Shown piece after piece: positions 56,459-64,000 of a stretch of DNA of 64,000 bases. A program made the position numbers and the translations under genes. Each line of letters starts with the position of its first letter. Position 1 is the first letter of the stretch. The DNA comes from a bacterium. GTDB taxonomy: Bacteria; Bdellovibrionota; UBA1018. The stretch covers positions 200,687 through 264,686 of the forward strand of contig JAIEMT010000003.1 of the NCBI GenBank assembly GCA_019751945.1, given 5' to 3'. Under the pieces are notes generated by a model. It worked only from the letters and a program-made list of their open reading frames with translations, was not told where the DNA came from and did no database searches.

Positions 56459-57436
56459 TTACAAGCCCGTAAGAGAAGTAAACCGCGGGTTGATTACGCT
56501 AAGAGTCTTTGTCGCTTCTCCCCAGCGCTTCGAAAGAAAAGGCGACACCTCCCCTACTTCGCTCACCCGTTGAAGAAGGGGAAAGAAGACTGCGGGTTGT
56601 CGTCTGATCCACTCCCCGGTGGAAGAAAGAAGAATTGTCGTGGAATCTCGAAAGGCATTTCGTTCAATTCGAATCTCGCCGTCGGGAAACCGACGATCTA
56701 AATCTTGAACCACATCTTGAATCGCAGCATGGGGAATTTTCGATTTTGTTTTTTCCGCCCAATTCAGAACCGCATTCAAACCCCGAAGCACATCGTAAAA
56801 ATAAAATCGAGGAAAGCAGGGCTTAAGCCAATCTATCTCATCTTCTCGTTCATCGGCGTTGTGTCGAGTGGAAGAACCGCGCTTCAGTTGTCGGCCGATT
56901 AAAAATTCGGCGCCCTTTTGAAGAAAGGCGGACTCTTCCTGGGTCCAAGGGCGGTGAGTGTGAAGCAGAATCGCCTCGAAAGCGGCAATGGTTCCCACCA
57001 TCGAGCTCGGAGTTTCATCTTTTACTAAGTAGGCGTCGTTGTCGCAGTTCAATCCCCCGTCGGCCATTTGGTAGCGAAGGAACCAAGGTCGAATCCAGGG
57101 AAGCTCTTGATCCACGTCCACTCCCGCGCTTGCCAAAACTTGATAAACATTTCCCAACTGACAGTGGCAAGGTGTGCCGCGAAAAGGGTCGACCCCTTCC
57201 GGAAGTTCTCCCGGATGAATCGGAAAAATCTTCAGAGGCATCCTATTCAAAGACTCGATGTAGGCTGAAAGAGTTTTTCCGGGAATCTCCCGGGCAAGAT
57301 CCATTTCATGCAGGAGCAGCATCTGCCACCACGGTGAATTCCACTTCGGCCAGTAGCAATCGTTCGAAAGCGCCTTCAGCGCCTGGTCTGACTTCAAATA
57401 GCGAAGGCTCTGCTCGAGTTCTGAATCGTAGTTCAT
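56459..57436 (-). CDS. Terpenoid-cyclase-fold (squalene/prenyltransferase-like) protein
   Basis: 325 residues if ATG 57436 is used; the frame is open further to 57520, but that would run into the divergent gene's start. The sequence is alpha-helical with repeats of the alpha/alpha-toroid type, for example YWPKWNSPWWQMLLLHEM, WFLRYQMADGGLNCD and FLIGRQLKRG. QMADGGLNC is like the QxxDGGW motif of squalene-hopene cyclase and prenyltransferase beta domains. No DXDD catalytic motif is visible, so catalysis is doubtful. It is divergent from the DUF3445 gene and convergent with the metallopeptidase gene. Confidence 0.65.
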   Translation of the reverse strand: MNYDSELEQSLRYLKSDQALKALSNDCYWPKWNSPWWQMLLLHEMDLAREIPGKTLSAYIESLNRMPLKIFPIHPGELPEGVDPFRGTPCHCQLGNVYQVLASAGVDVDQELPWIRPWFLRYQMADGGLNCDNDAYLVKDETPSSMVGTIAAFEAILLHTHRPWTQEESAFLQKGAEFLIGRQLKRGSSTRHNADEREDEIDWLKPCFPRFYFYDVLRGLNAVLNWAEKTKSKIPHAAIQDVVQDLDRRFPDGEIRIERNAFRDSTTILLSSTGEWIRRQPAVFFPLLQRVSEVGEVSPFLSKRWGEATKTLSVINPRFTSLTGL

Positions 57437-57494
57437 CTCCCCGATATATACCAATGGTTGACAATTGTACTGCGATTTCGTTATTCCTATAGGC

Positions 57495-58502
57495 ATGTTT
57501 GAGGACCTACCCCAACCCACCCGCTATTTCCCGATCGAGCGTGGAGTCTATGAAGTGGCTGCTGGACTAAAGCCGCTGGGGCAGGAGCACGTCTTTCAGA
57601 TCGATAACCAGTTTGAAAAGTATCGAACCAACAAGGAAGCCTGCAGGGCTGAAAACCTAAAAAAATATTTTCTCACCCAGGACTACTCGCCCACAGTTTC
57701 GCGCGAGGTGAATCGCTTCTTGGTTCATCAGTTTGTAAAAGAACACCCCACGCATTTTTCTTGGGATGGAAGCACCCTTCAATGCGCACTCACCGGCGAT
57801 GAATTGAAACTCGATTCCAACTACGAACTCGTTTCACACGACAAATACGTTTCCGCGTTCGACGCCCTCTGTAGCCAGGTTCAAGAAGACATCGCGGTGA
57901 TGCGAAGAGATACATCAATCCCCAAGAATTGGTTAGCGGCTCTCCATCTTTGCAGCCCTTCCCACTGGGCGGCCTCTCAAAAAATTGGAAAAAACTTTTT
58001 CGACATTCATTCGCCGGTGGCCGGGATTGAGAAGCTCAATAAATTTGCCGACAATCTGGTCGATACGATGATTCGCAAAGGCCCCTTCTCCCGTTTTGTG
58101 TGGAGCTTCGGAACGGACGATCGACTCAATCACCACCCCGATGCGCCTCCCGGATGGGATCCCGCCGAGTGGAAGGGCCGAACTTTTCGTCGAACAGGCA
58201 ATGGATCGCCGTTCATGTTGAGGGTTGAGCGACAAGTGCTCTGGGGACTTCCCGAAGTCGACGCTTCGGTCTTTATGATCCGCACGTCTTTCGTGGATGG
58301 GAATGAGATTCGAAGAAGTCAGCGGGAGCGCTCTCTCTTGCGTGCAGGTCTTCTTTCAATGACTCCTGAAAGTCGAATCTACAAAGGGTTAGACTCGTGC
58401 TTTGACGAAATTATTTCCTGGTTAGACGAAGCCGATGAGGCAGTCTTCATGGGAATTCAAGTCAGCGCTTTGGAGAGCCTCGACAGCAGTGTAAACCCCT
58501 AG
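57495..58502 (+). CDS. DUF3445 haem-dependent oxidative N-demethylase-like protein
   Basis: 335 residues from ATG 57495. The order of motifs fits the DUF3445 family, now described as haem-dependent oxidative N-demethylases. They include DALCSQVQEDIAVM, PSHWAASQKIGKNFFDIHSPV, LRVERQVLWGLPEVDASVFMIRTSF and a late LLRAGLLSMTPESRIYKGL. It is presumably soluble, with no signal peptide. The substrate is unknown. The small AgmX-like gene follows ten bases later on the same strand. Confidence 0.72.
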   Translation: MFEDLPQPTRYFPIERGVYEVAAGLKPLGQEHVFQIDNQFEKYRTNKEACRAENLKKYFLTQDYSPTVSREVNRFLVHQFVKEHPTHFSWDGSTLQCALTGDELKLDSNYELVSHDKYVSAFDALCSQVQEDIAVMRRDTSIPKNWLAALHLCSPSHWAASQKIGKNFFDIHSPVAGIEKLNKFADNLVDTMIRKGPFSRFVWSFGTDDRLNHHPDAPPGWDPAEWKGRTFRRTGNGSPFMLRVERQVLWGLPEVDASVFMIRTSFVDGNEIRRSQRERSLLRAGLLSMTPESRIYKGLDSCFDEIISWLDEADEAVFMGIQVSALESLDSSVNP

Positions 58503-58511
58503 GAGAATTCT

Positions 58512-58853
58512 ATGCAGGTGTTAGCTATTTTGATCTTAGTGACAAATGTCTTTGCAGGTCCCTCGGTCACCGACGGGATTCGCAAAAAAATCAACGAACA
58601 CATGGCGGAGCTAAAGAAGAATTGTTCTCCAGAGGCACTCAAGCTCGAGAACAAACTCACTGGCAAGGTCACCATCAAGTGGAGTATTGATGACGAAGGG
58701 ACGGCGAGCCAAGCCGTTGTCGATGAAAAGAAGACCACTCTCAAAAACGCCGCCGTTCATAACTGCATCATTGATTTGATCTATGGTTGGAAGTTTCCAC
58801 CTGCTCCGCAAGGACAGAGTGTTTCTGCGGTGCTCCCGTTCACCTTTAACTAA
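58512..58853 (+). CDS. Small exported AgmX/PglI-type (TonB C-terminal-like) protein
   Basis: 113 residues. A short signal peptide (MQVLAILILVTNVFAG) is followed by a single domain with GKVTIKWSIDDEGTASQAVV, a paired-cysteine helix (KNCSPEA and HNCIIDLI) and WKFPPAPQGQSVSAVLPFTF. This is the pattern of the AgmX/PglI C-terminal domain, related to TonB C-termini and common in delta-type bacteria. GAG AAT spaced before the ATG gives a plausible ribosome-binding site. It would act in the periplasm; its partner is unknown. Confidence 0.75.
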   Translation: MQVLAILILVTNVFAGPSVTDGIRKKINEHMAELKKNCSPEALKLENKLTGKVTIKWSIDDEGTASQAVVDEKKTTLKNAAVHNCIIDLIYGWKFPPAPQGQSVSAVLPFTFN

Positions 58854-58971
58854 CTCCCCCCGGTCAGAGTACGGTTTTTCGCAATTTCATGCAGCAAGCA
58901 TAGCCATATCTTTTTTCTATTGTCAGATTTTTCCTCTCCGTGTTATCGCGCAAAAAAATCGAGGAGTAAGT

Positions 58972-59700
58972 ATGTTTCGAAAAACTTTGTTGTCCGCTCT
59001 GTTTTTAGTTTTAGCTTCATGCAAACAAAATGGTGACTCAAACGAGTTTGGTTTCGAGCAAGTCATTTTGCAGAACGGTACTTTAGGGGTCGAAGTACTC
59101 CGAGACAAGAATACACTCGACTTTCTCGGTTTAAAGGGACTGGGCTATGGGACTTTCGACAACAAGACAAAGACCTCAACGGGGCTGATTATTCTTGAAG
59201 GCAACAATACGAATTTACATCTTGAAGTTGGAAAGGTTGGAATGAATTCCAAACCCTACATCTTGAGCAGCGCTCTCCAAGTGGCCTTCTTTGATATGAA
59301 CTTGAATCTTGGAATTCGTTTTAAGGGTGCAAACGCTCCGTGGGGTGTCTTCAATTATCAGAATGGACTTTTGGATGGATCGTGGGGCAACGAACTATTG
59401 GGCAAGTCGCTCCAGGTGAAAGCGACTGCTCAGTGTGTCTATAATTTTGGAGCTCCAGTGGCTGATCTCGCAGTATTGCAACACAACCTAGATGCTGGGG
59501 TTCTCTACTCTCCTGTCTACTTGGATGAGCCGTTAAACAGAGAGCCTTTACTGAATGGTTGTAAGATTGTCGTGAAGGATCAAACCGTTCATAGTGGTTT
59601 GTCTTATTTTACCTTTAGTTTTGTGGTGCATGGAAAAATTTCAGCTAACATGGACAGTATTCGGGTTCGAATGGGGCTCAGCAAGCCAACTCCTCCCTAA
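58972..59700 (+). CDS. Putative lipoprotein of unknown function
   Basis: 242 residues from ATG 58972, which has GAGGAG five bases upstream. The longer open frame back to 58783 overlaps the previous gene and is not needed. The lipobox is LVLASC (Cys at about residue 17). The mature part is rich in Gly, Asn and hydrophobic residues with alternating beta-type patterns (TFDNKTKTSTGLIILEG and GVLYSPVYLDEP) and two further cysteines. No family was recognised. It ends immediately before the convergent radical SAM gene. Confidence 0.75.
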   Translation: MFRKTLLSALFLVLASCKQNGDSNEFGFEQVILQNGTLGVEVLRDKNTLDFLGLKGLGYGTFDNKTKTSTGLIILEGNNTNLHLEVGKVGMNSKPYILSSALQVAFFDMNLNLGIRFKGANAPWGVFNYQNGLLDGSWGNELLGKSLQVKATAQCVYNFGAPVADLAVLQHNLDAGVLYSPVYLDEPLNREPLLNGCKIVVKDQTVHSGLSYFTFSFVVHGKISANMDSIRVRMGLSKPTPP

Positions 59701-60762
59701 TTACGGTCGTCCGAAGAAGCCGAGTTGCTCTCCAGGGCGCCGAAAATTTTCAGTACTCAGAACTTCTTCTTCGCTCTGATTGATTCCATGTTTCTTAGTA
59801 AACAAATCAAAGAGCGCATGAATTTGATCGGCCCGGGGACCGCTGCCTTGCATCCGAGAGCCAAACTCGGGGTTGTTGAGTTCTCCATCTCGAATGGATC
59901 GAATGGCGTTTAAGACTTTATTTTTTCGATCCGGAAAGTTGGTTTCCAACCATTCAGCGAACAGATCTTTTACAGAATAAGGAAGTCGAACCGGAATGAA
60001 TCCCGCGCGACGAGCGCCGGCTTCTGAGGCTGCTTTCAGTATTGCTGGCATTTCATGATCGGTTAAACCTGGAATCACTGGCGCGATGTTCACTCCAACT
60101 GGCACTCCGGCCTTCGCAAGTGTTTCCATCGCAATCAGCTTTGATTGAGGGGTGGATGTGCGAGGCTCGAGCTTTCGCGCCATCTCTGCGTCCAAAGTCG
60201 TGATGGAAAAATAAACCTGGGCGCATCGATGTTCGGCCAAATCTTTCAGTACGTCCACATCGCGCGCGACTAGCGCATTCTTGGTAATCAAGGTAACCGG
60301 ATTATAAAACTCTGTCAAAACTTCTAAGCAACCTCGGGTGAGACGAAACTTGCGCTCAGCCGGTTGATAGCAATCCGTCACACCACTCATGAAAATAGGG
60401 GCAGGCTGCCAGCGAGGAGAGAGCAGTCGCTTTCTCAAAAGCTCCGGTGCATTTCGTTTCACTAGAATTCGAGATTCAAAATCCAAACCGGCAGAAAACC
60501 CAAAGTACTCATGCGTGGGGCGGGCGTAACAATACGCACAGCCGTGTTCACATCCTCGGTAAGGGTTGACGCTGTATCGGAACGGCAGGTCGGGGCTGGT
60601 GTTTTCGTTGACGACGGTTTTAGAAGAATCTTCTAAGAATTGAGTTTTTAAACTCGGGCGATCTTCTTCATTCAAAAGATCTTCCATGTCCGGTTCGTAC
60701 TGAATCAGGTTAAAACGCCCCGATACATTCGAAATGGCACCGCGTCCTTTTTGCGGATTCAT
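59701..60762 (-). CDS. Radical SAM protein, SplB-related (PA0069/Rv2578c type)
   Basis: 353 residues. The radical SAM cluster motif is CEHGCAYC (Cys71, Cys75, Cys78), preceded by NPYRGC as in this subfamily. Later motifs are SGVTDCYQPAERKFRLTR, ITKNALVARD and the PVIPGLTDHE region of the TIM barrel. It resembles spore photoproduct lyase-related proteins of unknown substrate. It lies 30 bases downstream of the exported protein gene at 60793-61455 on the same strand. Confidence 0.88.
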   Translation of the reverse strand: MNPQKGRGAISNVSGRFNLIQYEPDMEDLLNEEDRPSLKTQFLEDSSKTVVNENTSPDLPFRYSVNPYRGCEHGCAYCYARPTHEYFGFSAGLDFESRILVKRNAPELLRKRLLSPRWQPAPIFMSGVTDCYQPAERKFRLTRGCLEVLTEFYNPVTLITKNALVARDVDVLKDLAEHRCAQVYFSITTLDAEMARKLEPRTSTPQSKLIAMETLAKAGVPVGVNIAPVIPGLTDHEMPAILKAASEAGARRAGFIPVRLPYSVKDLFAEWLETNFPDRKNKVLNAIRSIRDGELNNPEFGSRMQGSGPRADQIHALFDLFTKKHGINQSEEEVLSTENFRRPGEQLGFFGRP

Positions 60763-60792
60763 GCCAGGGGTTTTAACACAGTTTGATCACTA

Positions 60793-61455
60793 TTAGAACG
60801 CGCGCCAGTCTACTCCCGGAGCCAGGCTGCTGTCGTTCTTGAATCCACCACAGGGGAATTCAAAATCGCCAGGGCGAGATCCAGCGCAAGGATCCACGGG
60901 TTTCGGTGCCTCGAAAGGAGCCGGAGTCGCATCGTGGCTATGACCGTGTTGCTTGTCTAAGATCTTATGAATTTCTTCGTCAGCGTTCACAACACCGCGC
61001 TTGTCGAAGTCTTCTTGTGTGACCGTCGTGCGATTGCACTCAAATGCTTCGAATCCAGGTCCGGCTTTCACTGAAACGGAACTGGAAGTTTCGTCAGCGG
61101 CAGTCAGAGATAGCACCAGCATTTCTTGAACGTTCTCTTCATCTCCGCCCATAGAGAGGGCGAGCTTGATTTGAGCGGGTCTGCCCAATGCTTCAATCCT
61201 GGCGCGAACCTTTGCGATATTAAAGGGCGAAGTGGCGTCCACGTAGCCCGACTTTTTCAGAATAAACGGATTGTGAACGTGCTTAAAGCGCGCATCGTCG
61301 AGGATGAGAATGCTCGAAATCGCGTCGACATCTTCAGCGCCGGCCCTTTTCACACAAACCGGATTGCCCGGAGTGGCGGTGAGATCTGCCTGAGCAGATG
61401 CGCCAGCCAATAAAAGAGAGAACGTCACCACAGAAAGAACGGATTGGATTTTCAT
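60793..61455 (-). CDS. Exported protein of unknown function
   Basis: 220 residues with a signal peptide ending GASAQA (about residue 22). The mature chain has four cysteines (PVCVKR, FECNRT, DPCAGS, FPCGGF) and a short His-rich segment (KQHGHSHD) near residue 168 that could bind metal. The C-terminal 60 residues are Pro/Gly-rich. No family was recognised. A G-rich ribosome-binding site lies in a hairpin directly upstream (61465-61485). Confidence 0.75.
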   Translation of the reverse strand: MKIQSVLSVVTFSLLLAGASAQADLTATPGNPVCVKRAGAEDVDAISSILILDDARFKHVHNPFILKKSGYVDATSPFNIAKVRARIEALGRPAQIKLALSMGGDEENVQEMLVLSLTAADETSSSVSVKAGPGFEAFECNRTTVTQEDFDKRGVVNADEEIHKILDKQHGHSHDATPAPFEAPKPVDPCAGSRPGDFEFPCGGFKNDSSLAPGVDWRAF

Positions 61456-61485
61456 TTGATTCCCCCCCTCAGAGAATGTGAGGGG
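61456..61485 (-). promoter_or_regulatory. Leader hairpin over the ribosome-binding site of the 60793-61455 gene
   Basis: On the minus strand CCCCTCA (complement of 61479-61485) can pair with TGAGGGG (complement of 61465-61471), with a seven-base loop. The right arm runs straight into the Shine-Dalgarno G-run, five bases from the ATG. The same arrangement occurs at 61945-61964, so translation of both genes may be restrained by this fold. Confidence 0.55.
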
Positions 61486-61568
61486 CTAACTAGTCGCGCT
61501 GGACGTCTGTGTCAAATTATTTTATTCATCGCAATATTTTTTTCGATTGAGGTATAGAAGGCCCACTT

Positions 61569-61910
61569 ATGGGAGTTTGGGTTCCAATCATCAAGCTGGC
61601 AGTGAGTGCTGTCATGATCACACTCGCATCCTGGGTCGCGGGAAAGAAGCCATCTCTGGCAGGATTTATTATTTCGCTCCCGATTTCCACCATGCTCGTT
61701 CTAGCTATGACCCAGGTGGAGTTTAAGGACACTGAAAAGACGGTTCAGTTTGCGAAGAGCATCTTCATTGGAATTCCCCTCTCCCTCACCTTCTTCATCC
61801 CCTTTCTACTGGCAGATCGTTTGAAGATAGGCTTCTGGGGCCTCTACCTCTGTGGAGTAAGCCTCTTAAGTGTCTCCTACTTTGTACATAAAGCGTTGAC
61901 GACTCCCTAG
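61569..61910 (+). CDS. Small four-helix membrane protein, GlpM/DUF3147-like
   Basis: 113 residues, four membrane helices (about 5-23, 30-48, 62-82 and 88-108) joined by very short loops. GKKPSLAGFIISLPISTMLVL resembles the N-terminal half of the GlpM/DUF3147 family. No enzyme residue can be seen. It is preceded by the divergent exported protein gene. The family match is by layout and one motif only. Confidence 0.6.
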   Translation: MGVWVPIIKLAVSAVMITLASWVAGKKPSLAGFIISLPISTMLVLAMTQVEFKDTEKTVQFAKSIFIGIPLSLTFFIPFLLADRLKIGFWGLYLCGVSLLSVSYFVHKALTTP

Positions 61911-61944
61911 GTCGAGTTGACTCATCTGCTGTGTGGTGTTAACC

Positions 61945-61964
61945 CCCCTCGCAATCAAGAGGGG
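61945..61964 (+). promoter_or_regulatory. Leader hairpin over the ribosome-binding site of the 61970-62827 gene
   Basis: CCCCTC (61945-61950) pairs with GAGGGG (61959-61964), loop GCAATCAA. GAGGGG is also the Shine-Dalgarno sequence, five bases from ATG 61970. The structure therefore hides the ribosome-binding site completely. It matches the leader of the exported-protein gene 60793-61455 in sequence and spacing. Confidence 0.6.
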
Positions 61965-61969
61965 TAATC

Positions 61970-62827
61970 ATGAAAAAGAATTTGGCTTTGGTAGTGATGT
62001 TGGGAATGGCAATGAGTTTCAACTCATTCGCCTCGGATGAAGTTGCTTCGTTGAATGCGACTTTGAAGCAGCTTTTTACTGCAATGGTGAAGGACAATAA
62101 AACTGCCATTCAAGTGAACTTCAGTTCTCTGGATGTGAATGCGGCAGGCGTGAAGTCCGTCGGTGGCACCATTAATTATTTAAAATACGGCTCGAAAAAC
62201 ATGTTGGGTTTCGCTGGCGATATTAGCTACTCGAATCCTCAAGATGGAACGAGCCCTGTCACCTCTATTAAACTGATGGGCGCCGCAGATATTTTGAAAA
62301 TCGCTGGCCCGGATGCTTTCAAAGACGTCGATGCGGAGATGAAGGACCTGGTCGATTCCATGTCGAAGCAAGATGTGATCGAAGCATTTAAGGACGCAAT
62401 AGATGTTTCGGCCGCTGTTGAAAACAAACAGTACGATGCCAAGGGAAACCTCTTAGCTGCGGATCTGAATATCTCTATGAAAATTCACATGGACAAGATT
62501 CCTGCAGGCACGGATATTTCGGAAATTCCGATTGAGTCGGCCACGTTGACTGCAAATGTTTCGCCGATGGGCGCTTCCGTCTCTTTGAACATCGTGAGCA
62601 ACTTGAAGTACTCTGCGTTCCAGCAAGACAATGACGGTTTGAAAGAATGGTTGGAATCTTTGCTGAAGCAAGATCCCAAGTCGATTCAACTCATCGGAAT
62701 GGCCATGGGCTTCTTGGACATGTATGCCTCGAAGTTGGTGGACGCTCCGGCTGTGGAAGTGGATCTTCCTTCGGACGATGTCGGCACCGTTTCTCCAACC
62801 GCTCCTGAGGCACAACCCCAAGAGTAA
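61970..62827 (+). CDS. Exported protein of unknown function
   Basis: 285 residues with a standard signal peptide ending NSFAS (about residue 22). The mature protein is acidic and beta-rich with pattern pairs such as IQVNFSSLDVN and ATLTANVSPMGASVSLNIV, and ends in a Pro/Glu-rich tail. No cysteines occur and no family was recognised. The ribosome-binding site is within the hairpin 61945-61964. The VWA lipoprotein gene starts six bases after its stop, so the two may work together. Confidence 0.8.
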   Translation: MKKNLALVVMLGMAMSFNSFASDEVASLNATLKQLFTAMVKDNKTAIQVNFSSLDVNAAGVKSVGGTINYLKYGSKNMLGFAGDISYSNPQDGTSPVTSIKLMGAADILKIAGPDAFKDVDAEMKDLVDSMSKQDVIEAFKDAIDVSAAVENKQYDAKGNLLAADLNISMKIHMDKIPAGTDISEIPIESATLTANVSPMGASVSLNIVSNLKYSAFQQDNDGLKEWLESLLKQDPKSIQLIGMAMGFLDMYASKLVDAPAVEVDLPSDDVGTVSPTAPEAQPQE

Positions 62828-62833
62828 AACGGT

Positions 62834-63886
62834 TTGAAAAACAGCATTTTTTCCGGCGGAAGCGTGGCAACGCGCTTCCGCCTTGCAGTTTTTTTAGTCG
62901 CCTTCGCCAGCCTGAGTTTTTCAGGCTGTGTTCGAGAGCGACCGTTTCTTTATCCGGCTCCCCCAGATCCCCACGCTGTCGAGGTCGTAAAAAACATTAA
63001 CGAACTGATTTCAGCGCGTCCGCGGCCCGTAGATGTTCTTTGGGTAATCGACAACAGTGCGAGCATGGGCCCGTATCAAAAGAATATTCAAGATAATCTC
63101 GAAAGATTCATGGCTGCATTTATTAAGAAAAATGCAGACGTTTCTTGGCGAATGGGTTTGCTCTCCACAGATACGAGAGAAGAGCCTTACATCGGATTCG
63201 GTTTGAAGCCCTTAGATAGCCACAGTCGGAACCCTACTCTTGATTTCGCTGAGGCGGTGTTTCGACTAGGGGAAGGGGGCGACGACAATGAAAAAATGTT
63301 CGAGCCCGTCCAAAATGTCATGAAGTATCATCCGGAGTTTTTCAGACCCGATGCCATGTTGGTTCTCGTCGTGGTGACGGATGTCGACGATTCGTTTGAA
63401 TCCTCTAACGAGTTTGGCCGCGTGAGCCCGCTGGTTTTTGCAAAAGATTTATTGAAGTTGAAAAAGTTCGCCGATCGTATTTCGCTTTACGGAATTTTTG
63501 CCGCGCCCGATGTTGAGAACTATGGTTGCAAACCTGAAGTGAAGAGCAACTTCACATTCGAGAAAAGTCGATATGGACTTCTCTTTTCAAAATTCCAACA
63601 CCAAGTGTTCGCAGCTTGCTCACCTTTCTTCGGAGATTCATTGGCGGCGATGGGACAGAACATTATCGACCGAGCTTACACCTTCGTGCCTCGAATTGAG
63701 TTGGAACAGTTCCCGGTCGAGGGGAGTGTGCACGTCTTCTACAATGGGCAGGAGCTTCCCGGGGGTACCACCAAGGATGCTGGTTTTTGGACCTATGACT
63801 CGGACGAGAATTCCGTACTATTAAATGATAAGGGCTTCATTCTGCCGAACGTCGACAGTGTGGTGGTTCGCTACCTCGCTAACTAG
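62834..63886 (+). CDS. VWA-domain lipoprotein
   Basis: 350 residues from TTG 62834; GTG 62864 would also leave an intact signal. The lipobox is LSFSGC (Cys32 from the TTG start). The von Willebrand factor A domain starts at VDVLWVIDNSASM with the metal-site DxSxS (Asp73, Ser75, Ser77). VLVVVTDVDDSFE supplies another metal-site acid. The last third forms a separate beta-type domain with FYNGQELPGG. Such proteins bind partners outside the membrane through a metal ion. It is coupled to the preceding exported protein gene. Confidence 0.83.
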   Translation: MKNSIFSGGSVATRFRLAVFLVAFASLSFSGCVRERPFLYPAPPDPHAVEVVKNINELISARPRPVDVLWVIDNSASMGPYQKNIQDNLERFMAAFIKKNADVSWRMGLLSTDTREEPYIGFGLKPLDSHSRNPTLDFAEAVFRLGEGGDDNEKMFEPVQNVMKYHPEFFRPDAMLVLVVVTDVDDSFESSNEFGRVSPLVFAKDLLKLKKFADRISLYGIFAAPDVENYGCKPEVKSNFTFEKSRYGLLFSKFQHQVFAACSPFFGDSLAAMGQNIIDRAYTFVPRIELEQFPVEGSVHVFYNGQELPGGTTKDAGFWTYDSDENSVLLNDKGFILPNVDSVVVRYLAN

Positions 63887-63945
63887 TTCCCGCTGAAGAA
63901 TGCGGCTGAAGAGGGGCTAAAATCCAAGAGCCATCGTCGATTTAA

Positions 63946-63966
63946 CTGCAAAAGTTGCAGATTTTT
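63946..63966 (+). terminator. Terminator after the VWA lipoprotein gene
   Basis: CTGCAA (63946-63951), loop AAG, TTGCAG (63955-63960), followed by ATTTTT. This perfect six-base stem with a T-run lies 60 bases after the stop codon and fits an intrinsic terminator. Nothing else was seen in 63887-64000. Confidence 0.55.
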
Positions 63967-64000
63967 CGAATATTCTGAGTAAGATCTTTTTTGTGAAGAA

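Overview
The window looks like the replication-origin end of a chromosome of roughly 50% G+C from a predatory- or delta-type Gram-negative lineage, most plausibly Bdellovibrionota. This is inferred from gene content, not proven. Supporting signs are the dnaA/dnaN/recF/gyrB/gyrA order, the mfd-PpiC-SurA-pdxA order, an isolated atpB-atpE pair without the F1 genes, DcaP-like porins, an AgmX/PglI-type protein and many small exported proteins or lipoproteins. Nearly all the DNA is coding, and genes in operons commonly overlap by 1-4 bases.

Layout. 1-265 is the 3' end of dnaA. 330-2961 holds two convergent paralogous DcaP-like porins. 2974-3594 is a dense oriC: 16 perfect DnaA boxes in an orderly inverted array, followed by a DnaA-trio and an AT-rich unwinding element. 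3595-12744 holds dnaN, recF, gyrB, a fabH-like gene, gyrA and a TPR protein. 12837-14527 encodes the ATP synthase membrane part (AtpZ-like, AtpI-like, a, c). 14718-16325 holds a lipoprotein and a serine-protease-like protein. 16419-26921 (minus strand) is a compact operon read mfd, ppiC, surA, pdxA, pgm, uvrA.

27027-50391 is the main item: two complete complex I gene clusters in tandem, 25 genes on one strand. The downstream cluster (37101-50391, nuoA to nuoN) encodes an ordinary 14-subunit NADH:quinone oxidoreductase with a short NuoG. The upstream cluster (27027-37038) has 11 genes (A, B, C, D, H, I, J, K, L, M, N) and no NuoE, F or G. Its products keep all iron-sulfur cysteines of NuoB and NuoI. 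They have lost, subunit by subunit, most of the residues that bind quinone and move protons: NuoD His and Tyr to Pro, NuoK both Glu to Gln, NuoN Glu to Gln and Lys to Gln, NuoM Glu to Thr and Glu to Arg, NuoL Glu to Ile and Lys to Gln, NuoA Asp/Glu to Val/Leu, and the whole acidic loop of NuoH. All eleven frames are open and tightly coupled, so this looks like a maintained, repurposed complex and not decay. It is the best candidate here for an undescribed system.

50442-63886 holds a large GYF/TPR membrane protein, serS whose last codons run into a tRNA-Ser gene, and a 45-bp perfect inverted repeat that begins inside the 3' end of that tRNA. After these come accessory genes: a secreted metallopeptidase, a terpenoid-cyclase-fold protein, a DUF3445 haem-type demethylase, an AgmX/PglI domain protein, a radical SAM protein, several exported proteins (two with hairpins over their ribosome-binding sites) and a VWA lipoprotein.
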